Positions 35,734 to 44,400 of a stretch of 64,000 bases of DNA are shown here, piece after piece. The stretch covers positions 55,599-119,598 of the forward strand of contig NZ_SDPN01000008.1 of NCBI RefSeq assembly GCF_004134825.1, written 5' to 3'. Position 1 is the first letter of the stretch, and each line of letters opens with the position of its first letter. This stretch comes from Agromyces albus. GTDB taxonomy: Bacteria; Actinomycetota; Actinomycetes; Actinomycetales; Microbacteriaceae. The notes under the pieces are model-generated. The model worked only from the letters and a program-made list of their open reading frames with translations, made no database searches and was not told the DNA's origin. The position numbers and the translations under genes are program-made.

Positions 35734-35778
35734 CGAACGCCGCATCCGCACGGAAGGCCCGTGCGGATACGGCGTTCG
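35734..35778. terminator. Bidirectional terminator between epimerase and csp copy 2
   Basis: CGAACGCCGCATCCGCACGG pairs with CCGTGCGGATACGGCGTTCG, a 20-bp stem with one mismatch, with a five-base loop. It lies between convergent genes, five bases after the epimerase stop and 18 before the csp stop. Confidence 0.85.
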
Positions 35779-35795
35779 AGTGGTGCTGTGCCGGC

Positions 35796-35999
35796 TTAGA
35801 GCCCGCGGATGTTCTCGGCCTGGAGACCCTTGGGGCCCTGTGCGACCTCGAACTCGACCTTCTGGCCTTCTTCGAGCGAACGGTAGCCGTTGCCCGTGAT
35901 GGCGCTGAAGTGCGCGAAGACGTCGGCGCTGCCGTCGTCAGGAGCGATGAAGCCGAAGCCCTTTTCGGCGTTGAACCACTTGACGGTTCCGGTTGCCAT
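35796..35999 (-). CDS. Cold-shock protein, copy 2
   Basis: 67 residues, a CspA-type OB-fold nearly identical to copy 1 ([22 protein letters not shown]). AGAAGGAC precedes the ATG. The two csp genes lie 3.3 kb apart in the same orientation and have different leaders and terminators, suggesting different control. Confidence 0.96.
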   Translation of the reverse strand: MATGTVKWFNAEKGFGFIAPDDGSADVFAHFSAITGNGYRSLEEGQKVEFEVAQGPKGLQAENIRGL

Positions 36000-36328
36000 A
36001 CTGCTGTCCTTCTGTCGTATGGGCCGCTGATGCGAACCCGATTGCGATCGACGGTCGATCGCGACTCCGGTGGCGGGTGCCGCCGAAGCAGGGGCGAGGG
36101 GCGGGGGTGCGCTCTGGCATCCGCCGTCTCGTATCGGTCATGCCGCGCGGATCGTGCCGCCTCCGGGCAATCAGGTGGAGGCGCGGGCGAATGCCCGCTT
36201 GATGGAGGAATCGTTGACGTTACCCTATCGGGTTCCGTTCAGGTTCACACGATACGCGACCGTTACATGACGACGGAAGTCCACGCCCGAAATCCGCGTA
36301 ACGGCAGGCCCTCGTCTACAGTGGGCGG
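36000..36328 (-). promoter_or_regulatory. Long upstream region of csp copy 2 with inverted repeat
   Basis: 329 bases without a gene. A perfect 9-bp inverted repeat GCGATCGAC-G-GTCGATCGC (36044-36062) lies about 45 bases before the csp start. A minus-strand TAGGGT (near 36223) could be the csp -10, which would give a leader of about 220 bases, as in other cold-shock mRNAs. The right end holds the TACAGT box of the divergent TSUP gene. Confidence 0.45.
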
Positions 36329-37129
36329 GTGAACTCCGCCGCCGCGCCTGCGCCTCCTGCACGCGCGTCCTGGCTGCGGCTCGCCCTCATCGGCGCCGCC
36401 GGCGGACTGCTCTCAGGGGCGTTCGGGGTCGGCGGCGGCCTCCTCATGGTGCCGCTCCTCATCGCCTTCGCCGCCATGGACCAGCGCCGAGCTTCGGCTA
36501 CGTCGCTCGCGGCGATCGTGCCGGCGGCGATCGCAGGATCGTTCACCTATTTCGTCAACGGCGAGGTCGACCTCCTCGTCGCCCTCTTCGTCGCGGCGGG
36601 CGGTGTGGTCGGCTCGTGGCTCGGCGCGCTGCTCCTGCGTCGACTCTCCTTGGGCTGGCTGCGCTGGATGTTCATCGCGCTGCTCCTCGGGGTCGCGCTG
36701 CGCATGCTGCTCATCGTGCCCGAGCGGGGCGACCGGCAACTCGACCTCGAGTTCGGCACCGCCATCGCCATGGTCGCGCTCGGGCTCGTGATCGGCGTCG
36801 CCGCCGGACTCTTCGGCGTCGGCGGCGGCGTCATCATGGTGCCGGCGTTCATCGCCCTGCTCGGCATGGGCGACCTCGCCGCGAAGGGCACCTCGCTCGC
36901 CGTCATGATCCCCACGGCGACGAGCGGCACGATTACGAGCGCTCGCGGTGGCGTCGTCGACGTGCGCGCGGGCCTCGTCGTCGGCATCGCCGCGACGTTG
37001 GCCTCCATCCCGGGCGTCGCGCTCGCGTTCCTGCTCTCGCCCGAGTGGTCGTCGTGGCTGTTCGCGGCCCTCGTGGTCGTGGCCGCCATCCAGTTGTCAG
37101 TTCGGGCTATTCGGTTGCAGAGGAAGTGA
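36329..37129 (+). CDS. TSUP-family (TauE/SafE) exporter
   Basis: 266 residues with about eight membrane spans in two repeated halves, marked by SGAFGVGGGLLMVPLL and AGLFGVGGGVIMVPAF. Family members move sulfite, sulfoacetate or related anions. GTG start with TACAGT exactly six bases upstream and no ribosome site, a clear leaderless arrangement. The TM2 gene follows after nine bases. Confidence 0.92.
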   Translation: MNSAAAPAPPARASWLRLALIGAAGGLLSGAFGVGGGLLMVPLLIAFAAMDQRRASATSLAAIVPAAIAGSFTYFVNGEVDLLVALFVAAGGVVGSWLGALLLRRLSLGWLRWMFIALLLGVALRMLLIVPERGDRQLDLEFGTAIAMVALGLVIGVAAGLFGVGGGVIMVPAFIALLGMGDLAAKGTSLAVMIPTATSGTITSARGGVVDVRAGLVVGIAATLASIPGVALAFLLSPEWSSWLFAALVVVAAIQLSVRAIRLQRK

Positions 37130-37138
37130 GGAGCGAGC

Positions 37139-37879
37139 GTGTCATCTGAGCGACGACCGTCAGCGGGTTGGTACGACGATATGACGGATGCCGCGGTGCT
37201 GCGGTATTGGGACGGCAACGCCTGGACCCCGCACACCGCGCCCAAGCCCGCCGATGCCGCTCCGGCTCCGCTCGGCGAGGTCTCGGGGGTCGCATTCGAG
37301 TCCGAGGCGATTGCGGCGCCGGCGGTGGGCCACTCCATGATCGACGCCGCCACGATCGACGCTTCCACGATCGGCGCTTCCACGATCGGGTCGGCGACGA
37401 TCACGTCGTCGGCGATCGAAGAGGCGACGATGGTGCGCCAGCTGCCGGCATCCCCGCTCGTCACCGCGCCCGACGGTCGAAACCCCGACGAGCACACGAC
37501 GGTGCCGCTCCCGCCCGAGCACCAGGACGGCGCGGCATCCGGGCCAACCTTCTCATACGACGCCTACCGCAGCGCCGGCCGCACGTTCATCACGACGTGG
37601 CTCTTCGCGCTGCTGCTCGGGTACTGGGGCGCCGACCGGTTCTACCTCGGCAAGATCGGCACCGCGATCCTGAAGCTCGTCACCCTTGGCGGGCTCGGTG
37701 TCTGGGTGCTCGTCGACCTGCTGCTCGTGCTGTTCGGCGCGCAGCGCGACCGCGACGGCCGGCCGCTCGAGGGCTTCGAGGAGCACAAGCGCATCGCGTG
37801 GATCGTCACCGGCGGGCTCGTCGGGCTCGGCATCGTGTCGGCCGTGATCTCGGGCATCGTCGCCGCCGTCGTGCGCTGA
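37139..37879 (+). CDS. DUF2510-TM2 domain membrane protein with pentapeptide tract
   Basis: 246 residues. N-terminal DUF2510 (SAGWYDDMTDAAVLRYWDG, then WTPHTAP), a low-complexity linker containing a 15-bp tandem repeat, then a TM2 domain (LLGYWGADRFYLGKIGTAIL) and a last hydrophobic segment. GTG start with GAGGAG upstream. Probably cotranscribed with the TSUP gene. Cell-envelope role unknown. Confidence 0.9.
   Translation: MSSERRPSAGWYDDMTDAAVLRYWDGNAWTPHTAPKPADAAPAPLGEVSGVAFESEAIAAPAVGHSMIDAATIDASTIGASTIGSATITSSAIEEATMVRQLPASPLVTAPDGRNPDEHTTVPLPPEHQDGAASGPTFSYDAYRSAGRTFITTWLFALLLGYWGADRFYLGKIGTAILKLVTLGGLGVWVLVDLLLVLFGAQRDRDGRPLEGFEEHKRIAWIVTGGLVGLGIVSAVISGIVAAVVR
37337..37426 (+). repeat. 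15-bp tandem repeat encoding pentapeptides
   Basis: Six units of 15 bp beginning ACGATC or a variant, read as MIDAA, TIDAS, TIGAS, TIGSA, TITSS and AIEEA. Units two and three differ by one base. The period-five pattern resembles pentapeptide repeats but is too short for a stable helix. Confidence 0.8.
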
Positions 37880-37901
37880 ACCAGGCGCCGTCAGCGAGGG
37901 C

Positions 37902-39344
37902 TCAGCTCGAGCACCAGTCGGAGAAGCCGCCGCTCTGACTGAACTCCACGGCGCCGCTCGAGAGGTCGACGACCGACATCGTCGACTCGGTGTAGCCGGG
38001 AAGCCCGGGGTATCCGTCGGGCCGGCCCTGCGCATCGGAGGTCGTGACCGCGGCGTACCGGCCGTTCGGCGAGATGCAGTACTCGCGGATGATGCTTCCC
38101 TCGCTCGCAGGCGTGAACACATCCGTGGTCGAGGTCGCGTCGACCTGCGCGAGTCGCGAGGCGATCGAGGTGCTGCCGTCGGGCTGCACCACGACCATCA
38201 CGACCGAGAGCACGTAGCGGTCGTCACCGGTCATCGTCAGCCGGCCCGGGTAGTCGGAGTCGCCGAGGCTCGGCACCGGGAGATCGACCGTCGTGGTCGT
38301 TCCATCGGTGAGGTCGATCATCGATCCCCGATCGGGGTCGGCGACGACGAGTCGGCTCGTGCCGGGCACGAAGCCGCGCACCTCGCTGTGCACACCGAGC
38401 GGAGTGACCGGGGCACTGCCGAACGCGTCGACGAGGAAGACCGACTGTTCGAAGTCCTGCACGACGACGGCCGTCGTGCCGGGCACGAAACTCCAGCTCG
38501 CGACCTTGATCGGCTCGCCGTCGAGGCCGGCGACGGGTTTCGGCGGTCCGCCCGCCGCTCCCGTGAGGTCGGCGATGTACAGGGCGCTGTCTTGCGCTCG
38601 CGCACCGTCGACGGGGGGCGTGCTGACGAGGTATCCGATGAGCGGATTGGTGGTCGACGCCTCGAGATCGCGCACGACGGCGTCCATCGGCAGGGCGATC
38701 TCCTGCGGCTCGTCCTGCTCGACGCCGGCCACGAACAGCTCGTTGGCGCCGGCGTCGTCGATCGTCACGGCCGCGAGCACGTCGCCGGCGTGGGCGAACT
38801 CCTGGATGCGCGGCGCCGTGAACACGATCTCGCCGCCCGGCTCGGTGAACGACTTGCGCTGGATGAGGTCGGGCTCGCCGTCGAGACTGCGGCGCACGAG
38901 GCTGTAGACCTGCTCGTCGGGCGTCTCGAACGTGTACTCGAGGGTCGCGGGAACGCCCTGGAAGGCGCCGACCACGCCCGGCACGCGCACCGTGTACTCG
39001 CTCGCGTAGTCGAGCGGCTCGTCGAAGGTGACGGTGATCAGGCGGTCGTCGGCGACAGCCGACACGGATGCCTCGGGCTCGACCGAGATCTCGTCGGCGT
39101 CGAACGACGCGACGGGCTGGTTGACCTCGATGACGAGCTGCTGCCCCGCGAGCCGGGTCGATCGCTGCGCGTCGATCTTCGCCGCGCTCAGGCGCGGACC
39201 CTGCACGACGCTCGCGAACGCGAACCCGCCCGCGATGACGGCGAGCACCACGATCGTGCCGAGCAGGCGCCGCGCGAACGCGTCGCGCACGCGAACCCGC
39301 GGCGACTGCGGCGACCGCGGCGACTGTGGCGACTCAGAAGACAT
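37902..39344 (-). CDS. Membrane-anchored beta-propeller-like protein
   Basis: 480 residues. An N-terminal SPQSPR tandem tract is cytoplasmic, one membrane helix follows (LLGTIVVLAVIAGGFAFASVV), then an Ig-like domain of the kind found in S-layer/SbsA proteins (VNQPVASFDADEI... YTVRVPG) and about 330 residues of repeated beta-strands typical of a WD40-like or lactonase-type propeller. It overlaps the TIGR03943 gene by 11 bases, so it belongs to that operon. An extracytoplasmic function is likely, unknown in detail. Confidence 0.75.
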   Translation of the reverse strand: MSSESPQSPRSPQSPRVRVRDAFARRLLGTIVVLAVIAGGFAFASVVQGPRLSAAKIDAQRSTRLAGQQLVIEVNQPVASFDADEISVEPEASVSAVADDRLITVTFDEPLDYASEYTVRVPGVVGAFQGVPATLEYTFETPDEQVYSLVRRSLDGEPDLIQRKSFTEPGGEIVFTAPRIQEFAHAGDVLAAVTIDDAGANELFVAGVEQDEPQEIALPMDAVVRDLEASTTNPLIGYLVSTPPVDGARAQDSALYIADLTGAAGGPPKPVAGLDGEPIKVASWSFVPGTTAVVVQDFEQSVFLVDAFGSAPVTPLGVHSEVRGFVPGTSRLVVADPDRGSMIDLTDGTTTTVDLPVPSLGDSDYPGRLTMTGDDRYVLSVVMVVVQPDGSTSIASRLAQVDATSTTDVFTPASEGSIIREYCISPNGRYAAVTTSDAQGRPDGYPGLPGYTESTMSVVDLSSGAVEFSQSGGFSDWCSS

Positions 39345-40140
39345 ACGGCTGTTCCGGCTGCTCGGTGACCTCGAGCGTCTCGGTCACGAGCACGAGCGGC
39401 TCGTCGCCGGTCGAGCCCGGGTTCTGCTCGATTGCACCCGTCGCCGCGAGCCACTGGTCTTCCTCGAACTGCTCCTGCCATCCGGGCAGGTACACGGGCA
39501 CGCCGATCGGCTGCGCATCGACGGCGCAGCACGTGACGCTGAACCGCGCGAGGTAGAAGACGTTCTCGGGGTCGTCGGGCGACGCCGTGACGAAGCCGAC
39601 GACGTCGACGTCCTTGTCGGCGTAGTAGCCGACGTCGGGGTTCTGGCGCAGCAGGAGCGCCCAGTCCTTCACCGTGAAGTTCGCGGTGTCGCCGCCGACG
39701 AGGGTCGGGGAGCTCGCATCGAGCGAAGAGGTCGCGCTGTTGATGCTGCGCTGGGTGGCCGTGGCCGACGTGAGCGTCGTCGGCGGGAGCACGAGCAGCG
39801 CGCCCGTGGCGACCACGATGGTCACCGCGGCGAGCGCGGCGCGAATGGTGCCGGCGCGGTTCGCGCGCGGAGGCTCGGGGGTGTCGTGGTGCGAGTGCTC
39901 GTGGTGTTCCGGTGCGGCTGCGGCATCCGTCGCCTCATCGGGCTCTTCGGGCAGCGGGGTGAACGCGAACGCCGCGACGACGAACACGGCGCCGATGAGG
40001 GCCATCGCGATCGAGAACCAGAAATAGCGCGGGTGGATGTAGAGCCCGAGCTGGCCGGTGGCACCGAGCCACACCGTCGCGACGATGCCGACGAGCGTGA
40101 GCAGGATGCCCTGCCACCGGGCGATCAGGCGCTTAAGCAA
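39334..40140 (-). CDS. TIGR03943-family permease partner protein
   Basis: 268 residues: two membrane helices at the N-terminus, a His-rich stretch (HHEHSHHD, about 78-85) that could bind metal, a third helix, and an external domain with the family's CC pair (SVTCCAVDAQPIGVPVY). TIGR03943 proteins accompany the DUF318/ArsP_1 permeases, as here: start and permease stop overlap by eight bases. Transport substrate unknown. Confidence 0.9.
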   Translation of the reverse strand: MLKRLIARWQGILLTLVGIVATVWLGATGQLGLYIHPRYFWFSIAMALIGAVFVVAAFAFTPLPEEPDEATDAAAAPEHHEHSHHDTPEPPRANRAGTIRAALAAVTIVVATGALLVLPPTTLTSATATQRSINSATSSLDASSPTLVGGDTANFTVKDWALLLRQNPDVGYYADKDVDVVGFVTASPDDPENVFYLARFSVTCCAVDAQPIGVPVYLPGWQEQFEEDQWLAATGAIEQNPGSTGDEPLVLVTETLEVTEQPEQPYVF

Positions 40141-41173
40141 GAGCGTTCACCGCCAATCCGAGGGCTGCGCTCGCGAGCCCGACGATCACCGTCAACTGCA
40201 CGAGCGTTCTCGCCGTGAAGGTCGTGCGCATGAGGGCGAGCATCTTCACGTCGATCATCGGCCCGAAGACGAGGAAGGCGACGATCGCGCCCGGCATGAA
40301 CGTGGAGCCGAAGGCGAGGATGAAGAACGCGTCGACGTTCGAGCAGATCGAGACGACGAACGCGAGCGCCATGAGCGCGAAGACCGAGAGCACGGGGTTC
40401 TGGCCGAGCGTCACGAGCAGGTCGCGTGAGACGCCCACCTGGATGAGTCCGGCGATCGCCGAGCCCACGAAGAGCGCGGGCAGCATCGCGCTCGTCTCCT
40501 TCGTGAACATGTCGACGCTGCGACGCGTGCGAGTGGCCGGCACCTCGTCGTGGGCGTGCGCGCAGCTCGCCTGGAACTTCGGCGTGAGCAGGCTCATCGG
40601 GCTCGAGTGGCGGCTGTAGATCCAGCCGATGAGGTTCGCTATCACGAAGCCGCCGAGGATGCGCGAGACGAGGATGCCGTCGTCCCACCCGAAGGCCTGG
40701 TAGGTCGTGATGATCGTGACGGGATTCAGGATGGGCGCCGCGAGCAGGAAGGTCATCGACTCCCCCACGGACAGTCCGCGAAGGATCAGGCCGCGGGCGA
40801 GCGGCACGTTGCCGCACTCGCACACGGGCAGCAGCACGCCGAGCATCGAGATGACGATGCGACGCGCAACCGCGTTGCGCGGCAGGTGCCGCAACAGGAA
40901 CCCCTCGGGCAGCCACACCTGCACGCCGATGGAGAGCAGGATGCCGAGGATCACGAACGGGAGGCTCTCGATGACGACGCTGATCGAGAGGGTGAAGAAG
41001 TCTTGAACCGAGTTCGAGAGGAGGTTGCCCACCTCTTCCGGCGCGAGCAATCGGATCGCGACGAAGAGGAGCACGAGCGCGACGCCGAGCCCCAGGCCCA
41101 CGGCGCCGCGCGATCGAGGGGTGCGCGAGCCGTGCGCCGCGTGGTGCGGCGGCACCGGCTTCGTCAGGCTCAT
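40133..41173 (-). CDS. DUF318/ArsP_1-type permease
   Basis: 346 residues with about eight membrane spans. Family signatures are LLPVCECGNVPLARGL (Cys-x-Cys) and VVSICSNVDAFFILAFG. Related proteins export organoarsenicals or are proposed metal permeases; the two cysteines suggest thiophilic metal or metalloid handling, which is inference. Leaderless-type start: TACCCT seven bases before the ATG. First gene of an overlapping three-gene operon. Confidence 0.9.
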   Translation of the reverse strand: MSLTKPVPPHHAAHGSRTPRSRGAVGLGLGVALVLLFVAIRLLAPEEVGNLLSNSVQDFFTLSISVVIESLPFVILGILLSIGVQVWLPEGFLLRHLPRNAVARRIVISMLGVLLPVCECGNVPLARGLILRGLSVGESMTFLLAAPILNPVTIITTYQAFGWDDGILVSRILGGFVIANLIGWIYSRHSSPMSLLTPKFQASCAHAHDEVPATRTRRSVDMFTKETSAMLPALFVGSAIAGLIQVGVSRDLLVTLGQNPVLSVFALMALAFVVSICSNVDAFFILAFGSTFMPGAIVAFLVFGPMIDVKMLALMRTTFTARTLVQLTVIVGLASAALGLAVNALA

Positions 41174-41271
41174 GGCGTCTAGGGTACGCAACGATTCCTG
41201 TGCCCCGCGTCCATGCCGGTGCCCGCGGGTGACATCCGAACATTTCGCGGCTCGTCGGCCCGCTCGGCTCC

Positions 41272-42534
41272 TCAGCCCGCGGAGGCGCGCAGCGCCTCGG
41301 CCTTCGCCGCAAGGTAGCGCTGCTCGGGTCCGTTGAGCGTGCGGCGGGCGGCCTCGACGAAGGCGAGGGATGCGGCATCCGTCGATCCGGCTCGCTCGAG
41401 CAAGTGGGCGCGCACCGCCCACGTGCGGTGATGCTCGGCGAGCGCGGCGCCGCCGTGGCCCGAGCCCGAGCCCGAGCCCGACTCGTCGCCGGATGCCCCC
41501 TCCGCCCGGTCGAGCGCGGCGAGTCCGGCGGCGGGGCCCTCGACCATCGCGAGCGCCACGATGCGGCCGAGCGTCACCATGGGCCCGGGGGCCAGGCGGG
41601 CGAGCAGGTCGTAGAGGCCGAGGATCTCGATCCAGTCGGTCGCCTCGGTCGAGGCGGCCTCGTCGTGCACGGCGGCGATCGCGGCCTGCAGCTGGTACGG
41701 CCCGATCGGGGCGCGATCGAGCACCTCGGTGACGAGCGCGACGCCCTCGTCGATCATTGCGCGGTCCCAGCGCGAGCGGTCCTGCTCGTCGAGCGGCACG
41801 AGCGCGCCCGTCGCGTCGGTGCGTGCCGCCCGCCGCGCATCGGTGAGCAGCATGAGCGCCAGCAGGCCGGCGGTCTCGCCCGAGGCATCCGTCACGTCCT
41901 CGTGCAGGCGCCGGGTGAGGCGGATCGCCTCGGCCGAGAGATCGACTCGTGCGAGCTCGTCGCCCGAGCTCGCCGTGTGACCCTCGGTGAACATGAGGTA
42001 GAGCACGTTGCGCACGGCGCCGATACGGGCCGCGAGCTCGTCGGGCGCCGGCAACCGGAATCCCTCGCTCGACCGGATGCGCGCCTTCGCGCGGGAGATG
42101 CGCTGCGCGATCGTCGCCTCGGGCACGAGTAGGCCGCGGGCGATCTCGGCCGTCGTGAGCCCGCCGACGGCGCGCAGGGTGAGCGCGAGTTGCGCCGGGC
42201 GGCCGAGCTCCGGATGGCAGCAGAGCAGGAAGAGCGTGAGCGTGTCGTCGACGGCGGGCACGGCTGCGGGCGGCGGCTCGAGCTCGGCGGCGAGCGATTC
42301 GCGGCGGCGGCGGGCGATGTCGGAGCGCACCTGGTCGATGTAGCGCCGCGAGGCGACCCGCACGAGCCAGGCTCGCGGGCTGTCGGGCACGCCCTCGGCC
42401 GGCCATTGGGCGGATGCCGCGATGAGCGCCTCCTGCATCGCGTCTTCGCACCCCTCGAAGTCGCCGTAACGCCGCACGAGCACCGCGAGGGCCGACGGTG
42501 CGGCGTCTCGCAGTGCCCGAACGGCGTCGCTCAC
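41272..42534 (-). CDS. ECF42-type RNA polymerase sigma factor
   Basis: 420 residues. Sigma-2 region with DFEGCEDAMQEALIAA and RAWLVRVASRRYIDQVRSD; sigma-4 with TTAEIARGLLVPEATIAQRI; then a long C-terminal extension (DUF6596-like, LMFTEGHTASSGDEL) that replaces a classic anti-sigma system. An SGSGSGSG low-complexity tract lies near residue 350. GTG start, 13 bases after the YCII gene, which is the standard partner of this ECF group. Confidence 0.93.
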   Translation of the reverse strand: MSDAVRALRDAAPSALAVLVRRYGDFEGCEDAMQEALIAASAQWPAEGVPDSPRAWLVRVASRRYIDQVRSDIARRRRESLAAELEPPPAAVPAVDDTLTLFLLCCHPELGRPAQLALTLRAVGGLTTAEIARGLLVPEATIAQRISRAKARIRSSEGFRLPAPDELAARIGAVRNVLYLMFTEGHTASSGDELARVDLSAEAIRLTRRLHEDVTDASGETAGLLALMLLTDARRAARTDATGALVPLDEQDRSRWDRAMIDEGVALVTEVLDRAPIGPYQLQAAIAAVHDEAASTEATDWIEILGLYDLLARLAPGPMVTLGRIVALAMVEGPAAGLAALDRAEGASGDESGSGSGSGHGGAALAEHHRTWAVRAHLLERAGSTDAASLAFVEAARRTLNGPEQRYLAAKAEALRASAG

Positions 42535-42547
42535 GACCGGCGCTCTC

Positions 42548-42925
42548 TCAGAGGTCGCCGCCGCGATCGGCCATGTCGAGCGTCGGGCGAACCTCGATGA
42601 GCCCGTACTCGGCCTCAGGGAATCGCGCGGCGATCTCGAGTGCGCGCGCCTCGCTGTCGCAGTCGACGAGGTAGAAGCCGGCGAGCAGCTCCTTCGTCTC
42701 GGCGAAGGGACCGTCGCTCGCGACCGCGCCTTCGTCGGTCTTCGTCACGCGCTTGGCGAGCGAGATGTCGGCGAGCGGTTCGCTCGCGAGCAGTTCGCCG
42801 CTCGAGACGAGCTCCTCGCTGATGGCGCGGTAGTAGGCGTAGCCCTCGGCCCGCTCGTCGGCGCTGAAGCTCTCCCACGCCGCGCGCGACTCGGGGTTGC
42901 TGTAGATCTGGATCAGGTACTTCAT
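42548..42925 (-). CDS. YCII-related (DGPF) protein
   Basis: 125 residues of the YCII/DGPF family: MKYLIQIYSNPE and DGPFAETKELLAGFYLVD. These dimeric ferredoxin-like proteins are encoded beside ECF42 sigma factors and are usually part of their regulon. AAGGAG precedes the ATG. The 248-base gap upstream holds its promoter and that of the divergent ligase gene; nothing else was recognised in it. Confidence 0.94.
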   Translation of the reverse strand: MKYLIQIYSNPESRAAWESFSADERAEGYAYYRAISEELVSSGELLASEPLADISLAKRVTKTDEGAVASDGPFAETKELLAGFYLVDCDSEARALEIAARFPEAEYGLIEVRPTLDMADRGGDL

Positions 42926-43105
42926 CGGAATGGCTCCTTCGATCGTTGACCGTTCACCGTTCGTTCGGGAGGCAGAACCGCGCTCCCATCAGTATGTCGA
43001 GGCTGCGTCGCGATTCTCGACCGATGCCGTGACATCGGCGACATCCGCTGCATTCGTGGGGTTCGCTGTCGTCGATCAGCCGAGCGGCGAGGCGACGGCA
43101 ACCAC

Positions 43106-43135
43106 TTGACACAGCACGTGCAAGGCCGCGAGAGT
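43106..43135 (+). promoter_or_regulatory. Promoter of the GCS2-type ligase gene
   Basis: A perfect TTGACA (43106-43111) and GAGAGT (43130-43135) separated by 18 bp, about 40 bases before the ATG. Confidence 0.55.
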
Positions 43136-43173
43136 GCGTGCAGGGCGCACGGTTGCCGTGGATCGGGGGATGC

Positions 43174-44277
43174 ATGACGACGTTCGGCATCGAAGAGGAA
43201 TTCATGTTCCTCGACCGTGAGAGCCTGCGGCCCGCGGACGTCGCCGCCGATGTCTTCGAGCGTCTTTCCGCCTCACCCGAGTGGCATGACGTCACGCACC
43301 GAGAGTTCCTCGCGTCGCAGGTCGAGCACGCGTCGGCCGTCTTCGAGAGCCTCGACGATGCACGGCGGGCCCTGCTCGCCTTCCGGCGGGAGATGGCCGC
43401 GGATGCCGCGCGGTTCGACGTGGTCGCAGCGAGCGTGGGCACCCCGCCCGACACGACGCCGTTCCCGTCGATCACCGAGCAGCAGCGATACAACCGCATC
43501 GTGCGCGACCTGAGCGGCCTGATCGCCGACCACCAGATGAGCGGCCTGCACGTGCACGTCGGCATTCCCGATCGGGAGGGCGGCGTCATCGCGCTCAACG
43601 CGGCGCGGCCATGGATGCCGCTCCTCACCGCCATCTCGGGGAACTCGCCGCTCTGGCGCGGGTATGACACCGGCTACGAGAGCTGGCGCAACGTGCAACT
43701 GCGCCGGTGGAGCACGGCGGGATGCCCCCCGTCGTTCATCGACGCGGACGACTACGACCGCCGCATCGCACGCCTCATCGGCATCGGCGGCATCAGCGAC
43801 CGCGCCCTCATCGCGTGGGACGTGCGCCTCTCGGAACACCTGCCCACGATCGAGTTCCGCATGGCCGACGCGCAGCTCGACGCCGAGACGACCATCCTCA
43901 TCGCCGCGCTCTGCCGCGGCCTCGTCACCCATTCCCTCCAGAAGCCTTCGGCGCCGGATGCCGCGGCCGACGCCTCGGCCGAGGTCCCGCCCGAGCTGCT
44001 GAGCGCCGCCGTGCTGCACTCGGCGCACGTGGGCCTGCAGGCCGAGGTGTTCGACCCCCTGAGCGGCGGGCTCGCTCCCGCGGGCGAGGCGGTGCGCGGA
44101 TTCGTGCGCATGCTCGAGCCCGAGCTCTCGGCCGCGGGCGACCTCGACGCGGTGAACGAGTCGGTGAGCCGGCTCCTGCACGACGGCACGGGCGCCGCCC
44201 GTCAGCGTGCCGCGCTGGAGCGCGACGGGCGGCGCGCACTTCGCGCGCTGTTCGACGAGACGATCACCGCGGAGTAG
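43174..44277 (+). CDS. GCS2/YbdK-family carboxylate-amine ligase
   Basis: 367 residues. It begins TTFGIEEEFMFLD, the family hallmark, with SGLHVHVGIPD and EFRMADAQLD further on as metal/ATP-binding segments. Related enzymes have weak glutamate-cysteine ligase activity; in actinobacteria the true substrate is often unknown. GGGGGA lies before the ATG chosen here; an upstream in-frame start at 43138 would remove the family N-terminus from the start. Confidence 0.92.
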   Translation: MTTFGIEEEFMFLDRESLRPADVAADVFERLSASPEWHDVTHREFLASQVEHASAVFESLDDARRALLAFRREMAADAARFDVVAASVGTPPDTTPFPSITEQQRYNRIVRDLSGLIADHQMSGLHVHVGIPDREGGVIALNAARPWMPLLTAISGNSPLWRGYDTGYESWRNVQLRRWSTAGCPPSFIDADDYDRRIARLIGIGGISDRALIAWDVRLSEHLPTIEFRMADAQLDAETTILIAALCRGLVTHSLQKPSAPDAAADASAEVPPELLSAAVLHSAHVGLQAEVFDPLSGGLAPAGEAVRGFVRMLEPELSAAGDLDAVNESVSRLLHDGTGAARQRAALERDGRRALRALFDETITAE

Positions 44278-44321
44278 TGGCGCTGGCGGTTGTCGCGGTT
44301 CTCGTGGGCGCCGCGACGACC

Positions 44322-44389
44322 GGCTCGCCTGGGCGCGCGAGTTCGCGAGCCGGAGGGGCGGCGACGCGTTGGGGGCCGCGTCGCCGCCC
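44322..44389. terminator. Double hairpin terminator between convergent genes
   Basis: GGCTCGC/GCGAGCC (44322-44351), then a perfect 13-bp stem GGGCGGCGACGCG/CGCGTCGCCGCCC with an eight-base loop (44356-44389). It lies between the stops of the ligase and the NAD(P)-binding gene. Confidence 0.8.
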
Positions 44390-44400
44390 GGCTCATCCGG

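Noticed and set aside
42926..43173. Search for a tRNA or small RNA in the gap between the YCII and GCS2 genes
   Set aside because: No cloverleaf, CCA end or strong terminator pair was found; only a promoter could be supported.
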